Shown: positions 1-11,794 of the stretch, piece after piece | Layout: each line of letters opens with the position of its first letter | Position numbering within the stretch: the first letter of the stretch is position 1 | Assembly: GCA_034440575.1 (NCBI GenBank) | Contig: JAOTOL010001334.1 | Location: forward strand, 359,501-423,500 | DNA length: 64,000 bases | Direction of reading: 5' to 3' | Source: Imbricaverruca yamaguchii | Taxonomy: Eukaryota > Arthropoda > Thecostraca > Neoverrucidae | The notes under the pieces: model-generated | Seen by the model: only the letters and a program-made list of their open reading frames with translations | Databases searched by the model: none | Told to the model about the DNA's origin: nothing | Position numbers and translations under genes: made by a program

Positions 1-109
1 CTGCGAGTTACCGTGCATGGCGCAGCCATTTATACAGCAACAGTGGGCACAATTTTACAGTGGATAAGATGCCCATACAGAGGGGGCGCGAGAGGAGGGC
101 AATACCATA

Positions 110-176
110 TTTGCTGGGCGCTGTATGACCGAAGCAGTCGATGCGCCCCTAAGCCCAAATAACCAACCAACCAATA
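110..176 (+). mobile_element. 3' end of a short interspersed element, copy 1
   Basis: The stretch ends in GCGCCCCTAAGCCCAAAT followed by AAC-CAAC repeats. The same ending recurs at eight other places in this window, and the copy at 26301 also aligns upstream through the TGGGCGCT motif. A shared 3' end with a short tetranucleotide tail is typical of a SINE or a truncated LINE. The 5' limit is not visible and no coding capacity is seen. Confidence 0.6.
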
Positions 177-229
177 TCATATTTGCATCATGTGAAATCA
201 AAGGAAAAATTTAAGTTTGGAGAAACCTG

Positions 230-560
230 ACTCCATGCAGAATTTCTCATCGTGTGTGTATCATGCGGGTGGGCATATGTGTACAGTGCGGGTGATAGTA
301 TGTGCATCGTGCGGGTGGTCGTGTTCGTACTGTGCTGGTATCGTGTGTGTACCGTGCTGATATCGTGTGTGTACCGTGCGGGTATTGTGTGTGTGCCGTG
401 CGGGTATTGTGTGTGCGCCGTGCGGGTATTGTGAGAGCACCACACGGGTATTGTGTGTGTACCGTGCGGGTATTGTGTGTGTGCCGTGCGGGTATCTTTT
501 GTGTACCGCGCAGGTATCGTGCGTGTACCGTGCGGGTGATCGTGTGTGTGTGTGCCGTGC
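230..560. repeat. 22-bp minisatellite
   Basis: Tandem units of about 22 bp share the core CCGTGCGGGTATTG, linked by GT-rich spacers; spacing between cores is 22 bp where intact. The array lacks stop codons in several frames, which creates overlapping open frames of 60-160 codons that are not genes. Confidence 0.9.
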
Positions 561-3500
561 TGGTGTCGTGTGTACGCCATGTGACGTGGCCCGTTTTTGT
601 CATCATTCTGTCGCCGGCGGTAGAAGTTTGTGATTAGCACTTCTGTTGTAGTTTTTGTAGCCCTGCAAAAACGCATCGGCCTGCCGTTCGCCGATACATC
701 GGACTTAAGCCGGCCTCGCCGCGCCCCGTGTCCGTGCGCTGGCCTGCTCGGGTTTCACAGCCGTCTCGGCTCGACTCTCTGCCAGTGTCCGCACGTCCGC
801 GTGTCCGCCGCTGGCGTGTCCGCTGTCCGCACGTCGGCGTGCGCGCCGTTTGCGTGCCGCGTGCCCGCTGTCCGCTATCCTGCGTCCATCGCGGCCCGCT
901 ATTGATCCGCGCCAACCCCGCTCCGGCTCAAACGGCCACCCTAAGCGCAACATTAGAAGAAACGACCGCATATTTTATACAGGCATTATGGATTTTAATT
1001 AAGGTAATACACTGGAGGCGGTTCTCGTTGCGGCCGAGCCTGTTGTCAGGACGAAACGTCACCACTGGAGCTGGTGAAATGGAAAGGTCAGGGAATGCAT
1101 GCCGTCGGGGCAAATGACTCGGGAATGCTTGGGTGGCATGCCGGGACCTGCAGGGAACCCTTCAACCTGTAGGAAAGTTATTTAAATATCCAAGAAGATG
1201 TCGAAATGTAACTGGAAATGTGGTGGATTTTCAATGTGATATTCCTTCCTCCACGTACTCCTGCATTACACCATCCGTGCATCGTGTTGATGGCGAGATA
1301 TGCGGATACATGCCGGAAAAAACGACATTGAAAGTATAATTTGATGTGGAGATGTATGCAATATATAAACATCATAATATGCCTGTATGGTCTAACTTTC
1401 CGCTGAAACTGGAACAAGCGTAATGTTGAATAGCAATGTTGATTATTTCCACATGCCCGGCGATATAATTAACAATGTCATGTTATTAAATGGTTGCTCG
1501 AAAAATAATAAGCTATTGTGTACCAGGTGAAATATGATGATTGAGCGAAGCCTAATTTTCTGCCATTGAGTAAGTATCGAATTAAGCCATTATTGTTTGA
1601 AGCTGCTATAACTGCGAACTTAAGCATCATGTGACTATTATTGTGGCATCTACTGGTGTTGATGAACAATGCACTCGTTTCGTCGATATGGGGGAAACGC
1701 AAAATTTAGTCAAACTTGTAAAACCCATTTATTCGATTACCACGTAGCTAGTGGTAACCAATGACATATGGCTAGCTGTGTGTCAGGTTTGGTTCCTAAT
1801 CCCTGGCCAGGCCACATCCTTCCAGCTGACGGGCACCGCCCGATCTCTTCGGTATCCGTCCAGCCTTCCTGATTTTTTTGGTGAGCGCGATGTGCGGGAC
1901 AGTCTACCAGGACAGACACCAAATTCTGGCGCCATCTACTGAGCTAAAAATAGAAATCCTGGTTGGAAGAGGCACCTTGTGAAGGAGCATGCACTGAGCC
2001 CGCACACATAAGCGCAAGATTATCGTCATTGCTGCACTTTAAAGTCCTGAGCCCGTAGCCCCATGCATCAGTCCGTCTACGGGCTGCGACATTTTATAGG
2101 TATTGACCTGTATTTTTGGTTGGTGTGCACCAAGTGCCACAGTTGCACTGTGCTGCTTCTGGATGTGTGATACCGCCGTGGCTTCCGGTGGGCTGTATAA
2201 TCATCTCGTGACCAGTTTTACAGTTGCTTTGATGGTGATTCGACAAGTGATAGGACGTTCTTTAATGAGCGCAGCTAGCTGGGTCGATGAAAACTGAAAA
2301 CGTTCCCATAGCGCCGGAGCATGGAATTGGGACGCGGTTCGACCAGAGCTCGGAAAATATGATACATGCACGACGCCTGCTCACCGTCACATCACGTGCT
2401 CACGAAACGTTGGTTGTTGAACTAGTCATGTCTCGCACTTGGTCCTGAAACAAATGCAGAAAACGACGCAGATATTTTGAGACTATGGAGGTCGAAAAAG
2501 CCGCCAGCTTACCTACTAGCCTGAGAGACAAATGGCTCCTCTTATCCTCGCAATATGGATACAGCAGCCAGCTAACAGCGCAAATATATTTATATATCGA
2601 TTAACCAAGCAAAGGCGCACCCCACTAAAAGAGCAACGAAACAATGAAGCGTTCTGTTGGTTTATAATATCGGCACGACGTTCTGACCTACATATGGCTC
2701 ATGAAGTCTCCGTGATTCACTGTAATTTCTTCAGAAAGACACCAAAACACAGGTGTTGATTTTGTAAAAATATGGCGAGGGAGGGGGGTCACTTCATTGG
2801 GTATGATGCTAACATCTCGAATTATGGGGTCTGGGGCAAAGCCAACACTAAGGGGCTTTTCCCCCTCAAAAGTATATAAACCGATACCCCTCTACCAAAA
2901 TTATGTATTTCAGTATGAAAGCCTTTTGCTTGTTTGCGCGATTATTATGGGTGATTGTCTATCGGAAATAATTAGCGAATGAATGACATACTAGGTGAAT
3001 TCTAGGATAGGATTTGATCACAGTGGAAGGTTTCTCGATCACAAAGTCGCGAGCTTTGCTGCAAATGAACTGTGAATTGTAGATAATATGCTAGATCCGT
3101 AAACCAGAATGTCACTTGCATGAGTCTAGTACGCATCCAATATAATGAGCACCTCGGAGATTTCTCCAGAGAAGGGATGGTGATCTAGGCGATATTCACA
3201 TAGTGAACAAACACAAATTTGACAGCATCCAACATATATGTACACGATTCAGATCCAAGGCGTTTTCGAAGACGCTTCTGACTGAAAAATATCCGATGAC
3301 TCCGCATTCGAAAATGCGTACCCCGCCCGAACTTTCACCTAAACTCGTGGCAAAACATCTAGCAGGAATATTTTCATTATACCGCAATTTGTTCACTTGC
3401 TTATCTCCATCCTGCCAGCCGACGCACCTCCCCTCTCGCATACGAAGTTTTTTGGTTATTGATGCCTCAGCTGAACTGAGCTGTTTTTGTCTTTACCGAC

Positions 3501-4190
3501 GCAGGAGGCTGTGCTATTTTCTATAGACTTATAACTTCCGTAACATTTTGATTGCTCTGATTGTGCACTTTCTGTAACGGAATGCATATTCGCCTCATTA
3601 ACTCGGCTGGTCAATATGCGGACACACGTCGGTGTTTTTTTGCGATGTGATTTGGATGCATACCACAGAAATTGCCGCAATTTCATACTTGAGTTCTGTA
3701 CTAAACCTACCGGTCAGCGAATTATTATGTGGGCTGTAAGAGAGCACTGTGATCAGTGTCCCCGAACGTCAACTATATCTGGTCAGTTATCAGTTAGTAC
3801 AAAACTAGAAGAAGGGTATTTTGAATAGTATGTGACGTGCAAGGCTGTATATGATTACACTGCGGTTTCGCAATGCTTATCGATAGGTTGCAATGCTTGT
3901 AGGTCGCAATGCTTGTCGCATCAAACGGAGGGGTGTCGGCACCACTTCGGAAAAATGTAGCCGCACACAGGTCCGACCTGTCCTCTTATCGTTGATACGC
4001 TCTCGGATTTTCTGCAGTCCTCTGCATCTCAGCGCTAAGCGGTGGCGTGTGCAAAAAGCAGGAATGTTGCAGTGACGCGTTTTTGCCGCCGCTGCAGTCA
4101 GATGTATTGGCGCGGAACCGGCCGTGCCAGGCCAGTTCAAGGACGGTGGGAGAGGGGAGGGGGATCACGCTGGAGCACGGCTCCTCGCGA
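561..4190. other. No gene recognised
   Basis: This is mostly unique sequence. A CpG-rich portion lies at about 670-930. No conserved protein motif, RNA gene or clear repeat was recognised on either strand. If FOXO exon 1 lies upstream of the window, this is intron 1. Confidence 0.5.
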
Positions 4191-4194
4191 CTGT

Positions 4195-4262
4195 AGTCTG
4201 ACCGTCCCCAGTCTGGTCAGACCGTCCCCAGTCTGGTCAGACCGTCGCCACTGTAGCCAGAC
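4195..4262. repeat. Short 22-bp tandem repeat
   Basis: Three to four units of the form CAGTCTGGTCAGACCGTC are seen, each containing the small inverted motif TCTGGTCAGA. The last unit is diverged. Confidence 0.7.
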
Positions 4263-4499
4263 CTTCAGCACTCTGGTCAATCACTACGCAATGGATGGGA
4301 TATTAGGTGGTTGTTCATGCTGCTATTTCGGAAACGTTTCTGGACGTGTCAGGGACGTGTACTTCTGACGTCACACGGCCAGCTGCAGCCGGTGCGTCCC
4401 TTAGTCCAACACGTTATCTAACTAATCACCCTTCGTAGGTGAATGAATAAATGTGAGCAGTGGCTTTTGGCAGCGACTCACGCTTGGGATGGGACACGC

Positions 4500-4715
4500 G
4501 TGCAAGCATGCACAGTTTCCAGACAACCTGACGTATGCTGTGGCTTACAGTCTATGGACCGCTTGACGGGAGATGTAGTGCACAGTTTCCAGACCACCTG
4601 ACGTACGCTGTAGTGTACAGCATATAGACCACCTGAAGTGCAATGTGAGGTACAGCTTCCAGGCCATCTGACGTATGATGTAGTGTACAGTTTCCAGACC
4701 ACCTGCCATATGATG
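4500..4715. repeat. Degenerate 35-38-bp minisatellite
   Basis: About six diverged units share CAGTTTCCAGACCACCTGACGT followed by a TGTAGTGTA-like stretch. No coding meaning is seen. Confidence 0.75.
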
Positions 4716-5284
4716 TAGTGTTTTCATTGAGCATCGCAAGCGCATCCCGTGTGTGTTTGTGTCAGCTTTGTCAGCCTGCCACCCTGCTGGTGACATCGGT
4801 TGCTGCTGTGTGTATAGATGTGCATGGACAGCTGTGTTGGTGCCATGGACATATTAAAAGGGTGTAGGGGACATATAATTCAGAATAGACGAGAATAGCG
4901 CATCCCGTCGAGTGTCTGAACAGCGCTTTGTACCTTTCTGCATCAGGGTTTGTAGCACACTACATAGAAGTCGAATCAATTTCCGTGGTAATGCGGAACG
5001 GCGCGTTGTGGAAGCCTCACCCACCCTGGAAGCTTTTGCCATATCCAGTCGAAATTTCCCTAAGCGAAACATGCAAACAGGACTGTCCGCCGCAAGAGTC
5101 CTAATTCAAACCCTCGGGCTCATTGTGCCTTGCGTGGGCTGTACGGACGATTCTAAGATTCTGGTGTTGGTTCGGCTTAGTGGTTCTGCTACACTTTTGC
5201 GTTACCAGCTCAAGGATCATTTTGTACATGCGGCTTAGTGGTGATTAAAATAGCTTTATGTTTAATGCAGGTTTCAAATGAGGC

Positions 5285-5500
5285 ATTATAACCGATTGCC
5301 TTAATAGTCCTTCGGTACTGCGACCTTTTAATCCATCCTATTCCATTGTGCACGAAATAGTTTAACATTTTACTTAACTACGCGCAGAGGGAAAGAATGT
5401 TGCTCTGTGCTGGATGCCGAGCCACATCAGCATTTCAGGGAGCGAGGTCGCTGATGCGTCAGCAAAGCGAACAGCACGGGGGGCGTATGCGTTTTATTCA
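5285..5500 (+). mobile_element. LINE fragment: C-terminal half of an RNase H domain
   Basis: With two stop codons ignored, the plus strand reads ITDCLNSPSVL, then a NPSYSIVHEI segment, then NVALCWMPSHISISGSE and VADASAKR. This is the order seen at the end of the RNase H domain of jockey/I-group non-LTR retrotransposons: a TDS(L) aspartate motif, then a CW-x-PSH-x-x-I-x-G-x-E block, then AD-x-AAK. In-frame stops at about 5360 and 5380 show a dead copy. It is cut off abruptly before the (AT)n tract at 5551. Similar segments occur at 42430 and 60140 in this window. The fragment is short, so family assignment is approximate. Confidence 0.7.
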
Positions 5501-5548
5501 TTCCTCCTCGATGTATGTATATATACGTATATTATATTTATAAAAAAA

Positions 5549-5550
<2 letters not shown>

Positions 5551-5608
<58 letters not shown>
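5551..5608. repeat. (AT)n microsatellite
   Basis: A nearly pure TA dinucleotide run of about 50 bp, preceded by an A-rich stretch. It directly follows the RNase H fragment. Confidence 0.98.
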
Positions 5609-5609
5609 T

Positions 5610-7400
5610 CCAGCCATTAGTACTATCACATTTATTGTGAGTGACCGCCACACTGGGACACAATTGCTGCCAACAAGATGAAAATCATCACATTCTGCAT
5701 TAGTCAGGGCTCCCATGCTTGCGTAGGACTAGGCGAGATTAGTCAGCACTGTGCCGCCTGCGCATAAAACATATATAGGAATCTAACAGTTTCCTTTTGT
5801 GTGCTGATGATTGTGCTCCAGGTGCCACGCACACTTCCCGTGCGTCACATCGTGATATCATGCCATCAACACACCGATGAGCAAATGCGTCACTTTTTGA
5901 CGATTGCAGCCACTCTCGCTACGTCACGTTCTGGGGGACGAAGCATAGCTGAGCATAACTGAGCAATCGAGCCAATACACAACATGCACGTCAGCAAACG
6001 TACGTTCTGGTAGGGAGCGTAGGTCCAGAGCCTACGTGGCACGCCATGTGGTCAGGAAGTTATGAATGCTGAAGTATGCTAGTTTTAAGTTGGATGACTC
6101 GACAGCGTTGTGTGCACATCTAAGTGCTCTCGATCTTCTGCCCATACATTGAGGCCATTATGGAACACGATGCCACCTGTGGTTTAAGGAGAGAACAGAT
6201 GCAATGAACGGAAAATACCCCCTTGCACGAAACGTTCTATTCTTCAGCTTCTACCGAAAGTCTGAGGAAAGCAGTCGCTCTGTGATGCCGAACTAACCGT
6301 AACATCCAAGTGTGCGGACGCAGACGGTCTTTCAGTCGGCGTGAGCCGATGCCTCAGACAGATGGCCCAACTTTGCACAAGTCGAATGCGTTCGTGGGAG
6401 TGAGGCGGCATATACTAAAATACTCAGTTTAGATCACAATTGCAAACACATTTTCGCTTAAAGGGAAAGTTGGACTGTTTAACGTACATTATTCTAGGGT
6501 GAAGTCGTGCCTATACTGAACAAACAGGTCACAGCAAAAACAGAAATAGGTTTCAGGGCTGTTCAGAGTGATATGCAAGAATACGTGACTTTGAAATATT
6601 GAGAAGTATATTAAAACTGGTCACATGACCAAAACTTTGACTCCAATAAGTCTTCAGGAAGCATGACTCAGCATTCACTTACGCGAAAATGACGCTCCGA
6701 ACATGTGGCTGCTGGGGTGCCTCGGCTTGCTTCACTCTTCGCGTTGAGATACACGTCAACTGCCCTCTCCCTGACAAAACAGCACACAATGCGCGCTGTC
6801 TCTTGCAATTCAGGTGATAGTAACGGCAAGGGGTAGCGCTTGCAAAAATGATGTTACGTATAGCAATGCTATGGCGAACATCGCACCCGTTCCTTCAGTC
6901 ATCCTAACTCAAAAGTTCAACATCACCTCTAGATAATTTATTCCGGCTGAGAACACCTGCTTTGCACTCGGTCATATGCATAGCACATGATCGACGCATG
7001 CAAACGGCAATTGCAAAGTTGTTTCGTGAATGGTCCAAGAGTCTTTCACCAATGGTATGAACATCAAGGGAATTTTCAGCGGTTCACGCTGCTTTTGCCA
7101 AGTGACAGATGCTTGTAGCTTTGTGTTTTGAAATGTGGCGCATTGTCTGAGAACACTTACCTTTAAATGTCGGACATCCCTGTAACTGAAAAAAGCATCG
7201 GGCATTCCAAACTTTCCCGTTTCCTTTTTGAATACCCCATGCAAGGAATGTAAATTAGTTCCGAGCTTCGCTCTGACATGCGGCAGCTGACTTACTGTGG
7301 GCGTAACCGCACCACTTTAAGGCTCACTTTAATACGCCGTGGGTCCTGTCAGTGAGCTCTACTACCTGATAACGACTCCAGAGAGATTTATGAAAATAGG
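5610..7400. other. No gene recognised
   Basis: Unique sequence of mixed composition without recognisable protein motifs, RNA genes or tandem repeats on either strand. Confidence 0.5.
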
Positions 7401-7469
7401 CTTGCACGGCTTCCCGCTGTGTCGCAACGACTAGTTCCTCCATCGGAGCGCCGCGCTGGCCGCTCTCCG

Positions 7470-7670
7470 GCTGCCAGCTGTGTCAAGCAGTGTCAGGCGA
7501 TGCCGGATGATGTCAGCCGGCTTGGTACGCCTGGCGGTGTCGAACAGTGTCACGTGGTGTTGATTATGTGTCAGCAGGTGTCAGACGGCATCAGACAATG
7601 TCACGATATGTCGGCCGGTGTCAGACGGTGTCGCGTATTGTCTGATGGCACAAGGTAGTGTCAGGCTGTG
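7470..7670. repeat. Degenerate TGTCAG-rich repeat
   Basis: Many irregularly spaced copies of GTGTCAG and CGGTGTC suggest a decayed minisatellite with a unit of about 15 bp. The period is not clean. Confidence 0.5.
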
Positions 7671-7679
7671 TCAGAATGC

Positions 7680-8400
7680 TCCAAAGGTGGTGAATGTAGC
7701 TACGGTGGCTGCACAGTCATACACTTTTGCCCGCATCCCGGTTTGTGTGCGCAATGCTACGCTACGCAATGCCGTGCATCCTAGCCGTACAGCCAACGCG
7801 TCTCTGCCTGGCACGGCCGATCTGGATCCAGCCGAACCCGACGTGCGCCGATCCCGGCCGGATTCCGCTTGAGCTGGCTGACGTCAGACGGCGCTCGTTC
7901 CGGGTCCGCCAAGGGTGATCCGGGCGGAGCGTCCAACTTCAACTCGGACCGGCCCTGCAACAGCCGGCCTTCGCTGCAGCGCGCGGGCAGGAAGCGCGCT
8001 GCGCTGCACTGAATCCTGGCCGCCTACCTCAATACGTTGCACATTGTGCCCGTTCGCGACCCAGGGACATGCGAGACCGACAAAAAGCGGATTTAATGCA
8101 TAGTTAGCATCAGCCATCAAGGCCATATGCCCGAACCGCACGAGGAAACCGATGCAGGCACTGCGATCAGCGGGTTCGTGCCGCGTGCGGTTTGAGGAAT
8201 TTCGACGCAGCTCTAATACGTGGTGTGACTGAGATCCCAACCCAGCGTGGCCATCTCATTGCGGCTTCATACCTGACATTCCAACGTCCTGGCTCACCAT
8301 TCTCCGTGTGCATCACGCGAAACTACCGGACAGAAAAGAATGATGCTGGCAATGCTGATGATGCGGTCGGGGAACATGAAGTTGATGAAACCTCAAACTG
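7680..8400. other. No gene recognised
   Basis: Moderately GC-rich unique sequence with no recognisable coding motif. The open frames here are short and show no family features. Confidence 0.45.
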
Positions 8401-8404
8401 AACC

Positions 8405-8852
8405 AGGCTTCACCGGGCTGTACTAGGCTGCACCGGGCTGCACTAGGCTGTACCTGGCTATATACCATACCAGGTTACACCAGGCATCATCGAGCTTTAC
8501 AAAGTTGCACCAGGTTTCACCAGATTACACCAGGCTACACCAGGCTACACCAGGCTACACCAGGCTACACCAGACTACACCAGGCATCGCCGAGCTTCAC
8601 CAAGTTGCACTAGGTTACACCAGATTATACCAGGCTACACCAGGCTACACCAGGCTACACCAGGCTACACCAGGCTACACCAGGCTACACCAGGCCATAC
8701 CAGGCTATACCAGGCTACACCAGAGTGCATATGTTTACACCAAGCTATACCAGGTTACACCAGGCTACACCAGGACACATCAGGCTACACCAGGCTTCAC
8801 CAGGCTACACCAGGCTACACCAGGACACATCAGGCTACACCAGGTGGCACCA
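8405..8852. repeat. 10-bp minisatellite (CAGGCTACAC)n
   Basis: About 45 units of CAGGCTACAC with scattered substitutions. One plus frame reads as a Tyr-Thr-Arg-Leu-His-Gln-Ala-Thr-Pro-Gly decapeptide repeat because three 10-bp units fit 10 codons. That open frame is a product of the array and not evidence of a gene. Confidence 0.95.
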
Positions 8853-9037
8853 GCGCGACACCTGTCTGTGCAGCCGGCCGAGCTGCAGCCGGGGTTTGCG
8901 AGTGACGGGCGCGTCGACACGTCGACAGCCGCCAGCCGCCAGCCCGTTACGCAACTGTTGCGGCTGAGCTGCGGCGCCGCGGCCGGCGGCCACCACCCGC
9001 CCGTCGCGTCACTCGCGCCTCGCACGCTCACGCTGCG

Positions 9038-9440
9038 TGACGTCACACGCTGTCCGGACGCTGGCCCGTGACGTCATACGCTGTCTGGACGCTGGTCCGT
9101 GACGTCACACGCTGTCCGGACACTGGTCCGTGACGTCATACGCTGTCTGGACGCTGGTCCGTGACGTCATACGCTGTCTGGACGCTGGTACGTGACGTCA
9201 TACACTGTCTGGATGTTGGTCCGTGAAGTGCATTGTGTGAACGCTCGTCTGTGACGTCATGTGCTGGTTGGACGCTAGACTGGGATGTCGCGCGCTGTCT
9301 GGATATTGATCTGTGACGTCAGGCGCTGTCTGGACGCTGCTTCGTAATGTCGCACGCATTTCCGGAAACCGCTACGTGACGTCAAACGTTATCAGATGCT
9401 GTTCTTTGACGTCATGAGCTGTTTGGGACATAGGTGACGT
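9038..9440. repeat. 31-bp minisatellite carrying CRE octamers
   Basis: Units of 31 bp begin with the perfect palindrome TGACGTCA and continue with an ACGCTGTCTGGACGC-like stretch. Perfect octamers start at 9038, 9069, 9100, 9131, 9162, 9193, 9252, 9314, 9377 and 9407; other units carry mutated versions. TGACGTCA is the canonical cAMP-response element bound by CREB/ATF factors. Whether any protein binds here is unknown. Confidence 0.95.
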
Positions 9441-10160
9441 AACATGTTGGGAGAATGCCGTGATGTGCTGCATATGCTGAAGCTGCAAAGTAATGCGCAA
9501 ATCATTTCTCAAGGTAATACTTCCACTTAGCCTAGTGACCCTACCCGATGCCACTTTTAGTACGTTTGATGTTCTTGGATAATTTTATGTCCGCTCGTAT
9601 TTTACTTATGGATGCATCTTTTACAGCTTGTTTGTGACAAATGTCTCAAGATAGATATAAAAGCAGTATTGAGACGAGGTCGTGACCAGACCTTAGCTTG
9701 CGCTAGGTCTGGAACCTTAAACTGGAACTCAATTTTTGCCATAATGTGTTCATCAAATGCAAGAAGATGTACTATATATCATGGCGTTACCTTGATCAGT
9801 TCAGGAGTGCTTTCACAAAATTCAGGGAGGGGAGGGGTCTAACTGACCCTTTCACACTATGAGGGTTAAATCATGTTATAAAAATAAGTAATACTACTAG
9901 AAGTACTAAAAATGATCCGATACCAATTAATGTAATGGACGAACAGGTACAATGATTGGGAAGCCACCATTTGTGCCTGCTCTTTCTTTGTGCATTTGTG
10001 ACCATTATTTTCAAGCTTAATAACTGGAAGTGGGGTGGATGGAGGGAGTGATACCTTGGCCATTTTGTTTTGTGTTCCATAGCCAGCTTGCGAATTCGAA
10101 GCTCGCTTACCAGGCGAATTTCAGGTTTCCTGGCAGGATGAAGACCCGGCAATGCCCGTG
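9441..10160. other. No gene recognised
   Basis: Unique, fairly AT-rich sequence. Nothing was recognised. Confidence 0.5.
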
Positions 10161-10164
10161 TGAC

Positions 10165-10330
10165 TTACAATGGTGCTATGGTGGTCGGCAGACTGTTATC
10201 GTGGCACGAGACCCACCGACCAGTTCTCGGTCACGTGGCCTTGCAATGGCAATATGGTGCTCGACAGACTGCTATCGTGGCACCAGACCGACAGACTAGC
10301 TCTCGGTCACGTAGTTTTGCTTACTTCAGG
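10165..10330. repeat. Two-copy 76-bp tandem duplication
   Basis: Two diverged copies start near 10165 and 10241. They share GCAGACTGTTATCGTGGCAC and later CTCGGTCACGT, offset by 76 bp, with small internal indels. Confidence 0.75.
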
Positions 10331-10747
10331 CAGAAGATCGGCTAGTAGACTACTTAACAACGTTCAATGGCATCTGCATTTAGCGAGGGAGTTTGCCATG
10401 GGATAATTATACTAGTGTTCTTGGGTCCAAGTGTGGCTGTGGGTGTCCGCCGCCTGGTTTACTGAGCATAGCATTCGCAACGAATACTGGTCACTTTCAC
10501 ATAACTCCATTATTTCGAGTGCTTAGGATTCAGATATGGCGATACATCAAGTGCGAACTGCTTTTAAAATGGCGTCACATGCTTCGCAGTTCCATTCTCC
10601 ACCAGGGTCCGATGCAAACGAAATTGGTATCCGGAGCAGGCTTACAACACGACGAATGTCTACTTAATTGACAGGAGGTAGTGCTAGGCTAGCCGAACCG
10701 GCTTTTCCTTCAGTAGTAGGTTTATCATCACTGTTCCCCTTTTGTCA

Positions 10748-10915
10748 GCCGCGTGGACTGATGTTTAAGGAGGCCGTAAGATCGTGGGTTCGAATCCTGC
10801 AACCGACAGGATTACAGAGTCCACCCTCGACCAATCGGCGTAAGAGGTTGACGACGCTGTATGGCACGGCAGTCGGATGTGCCGTAAAAGAGCCCAAAGT
10901 CATATTCTGATTTTG
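10748..10915 (+). mobile_element. tRNA-derived SINE, copy 1
   Basis: The copy holds a decayed tRNA-like 3' half, with GGGTTCGAATC (B-box type) followed by AACCGACAGG. A body then runs through CGACCAATCGGCGT, AGAGGTTG and GTCGTAAAAGA-like stretches (here TGCCGTAAAAGAGCCCAA). The copy at 53036 has the same order of blocks and a better tRNA-like head. The A-box end is damaged here. It is not a functional tRNA gene. Confidence 0.8.
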
Positions 10916-10919
10916 AAGG

Positions 10920-11300
10920 AAAGGTGAGGGGTAGGTCGCATCTCTATCTCCCGTCCGCAATTCGAGTCGCGGTTAGGCACGAGAAGGGGGACCACAAGCT
11001 GGTCACAACGCATGTCAAATGCCAGACATGTGCGACGGACCGGGTCTCGTTCAAGACAGGAAGGCCGTATCAAGAGCCACGTGCTGCCCCGCAACTGGCG
11101 ACGTAATCAGACGCACGTGCTGCCCCGACTGCCAACGTAATCAGCTGGCAAAAACACGCATAGCAGCACTAAACACGCATACCACCACCAAAAACTCAAT
11201 CGACCGCGGACTCGGTTTTTGCCGACTTCCGATGGTACTGTAATAGAAATGTTGACAGGCACTAATGCGCCGCGGAAGCGCCTCCACCGGCACTGCGATA
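10920..11300. other. No gene recognised
   Basis: Unique sequence apart from a short duplicated GCACGTGCTGCCCCG motif at about 11080-11130. No gene is seen. Confidence 0.45.
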
Positions 11301-11308
11301 GCGCCTGA

Positions 11309-11790
11309 TGCGAGGACCTGCTGATGAGAACAGCAGCGGAAAATCACCGCTGCCCGGACGCCGCCAACAGATGCTGACTGATGAGAACAGCAGCTGGGAA
11401 TCACCGCTGCCCGGGCGCCGTCAACAGATGCTGTCTGATGAGAACAGCAGCTGGGAATCACCGCTGCCCGGGCGCCGTCAACAGATGCTGTCTGATGAGA
11501 ACAGCAGCTGTTGGGCGCCGTCAACAGATGCTGTCTGATGAGAACAGCAGCTGGGAATCACCCGCTCCCGGGGCCGTCAACAGATGCTGTCTGATGAGAA
11601 CAGCAGCTGGGAATCACCGCTGCCCGGGCGCCGTCAACAGATGCTGTCTGATGAGAACAGCAGCTGGGAATCACCGCTGCCCGGGCGCCGTCAACAGATG
11701 CTGTCTGATAAGACCTGCTGATGAGAGCAGCAGCGGGGAATCACCGCTGCCCGGGCTCTGCCAACAGATACTGGTTGATGCGAGTACCTG
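11309..11790. repeat. 57-bp minisatellite
   Basis: About eight units contain GATGAGAACAGCAGCTGGGA, then ATCACCGCTGCCCGGGCGCC and GTCAACAGATGCTGTCT. Unit starts at 11380, 11437 and 11494 give an exact 57-bp period. One unit near 11500 is shortened. Because 57 is divisible by three, two plus frames stay open through the array. Confidence 0.95.
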
Positions 11791-11794
11791 CTGA

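Noticed and set aside
230..640. CRISPR-like array
   Set aside because: Units are contiguous 22-bp minisatellite copies without unique spacers, in eukaryotic DNA.
8505..9071. 188-codon frame with Tyr-Thr-Arg-Leu-His-Gln repeats
   Set aside because: It is a direct translation of the 10-bp CAGGCTACAC array.
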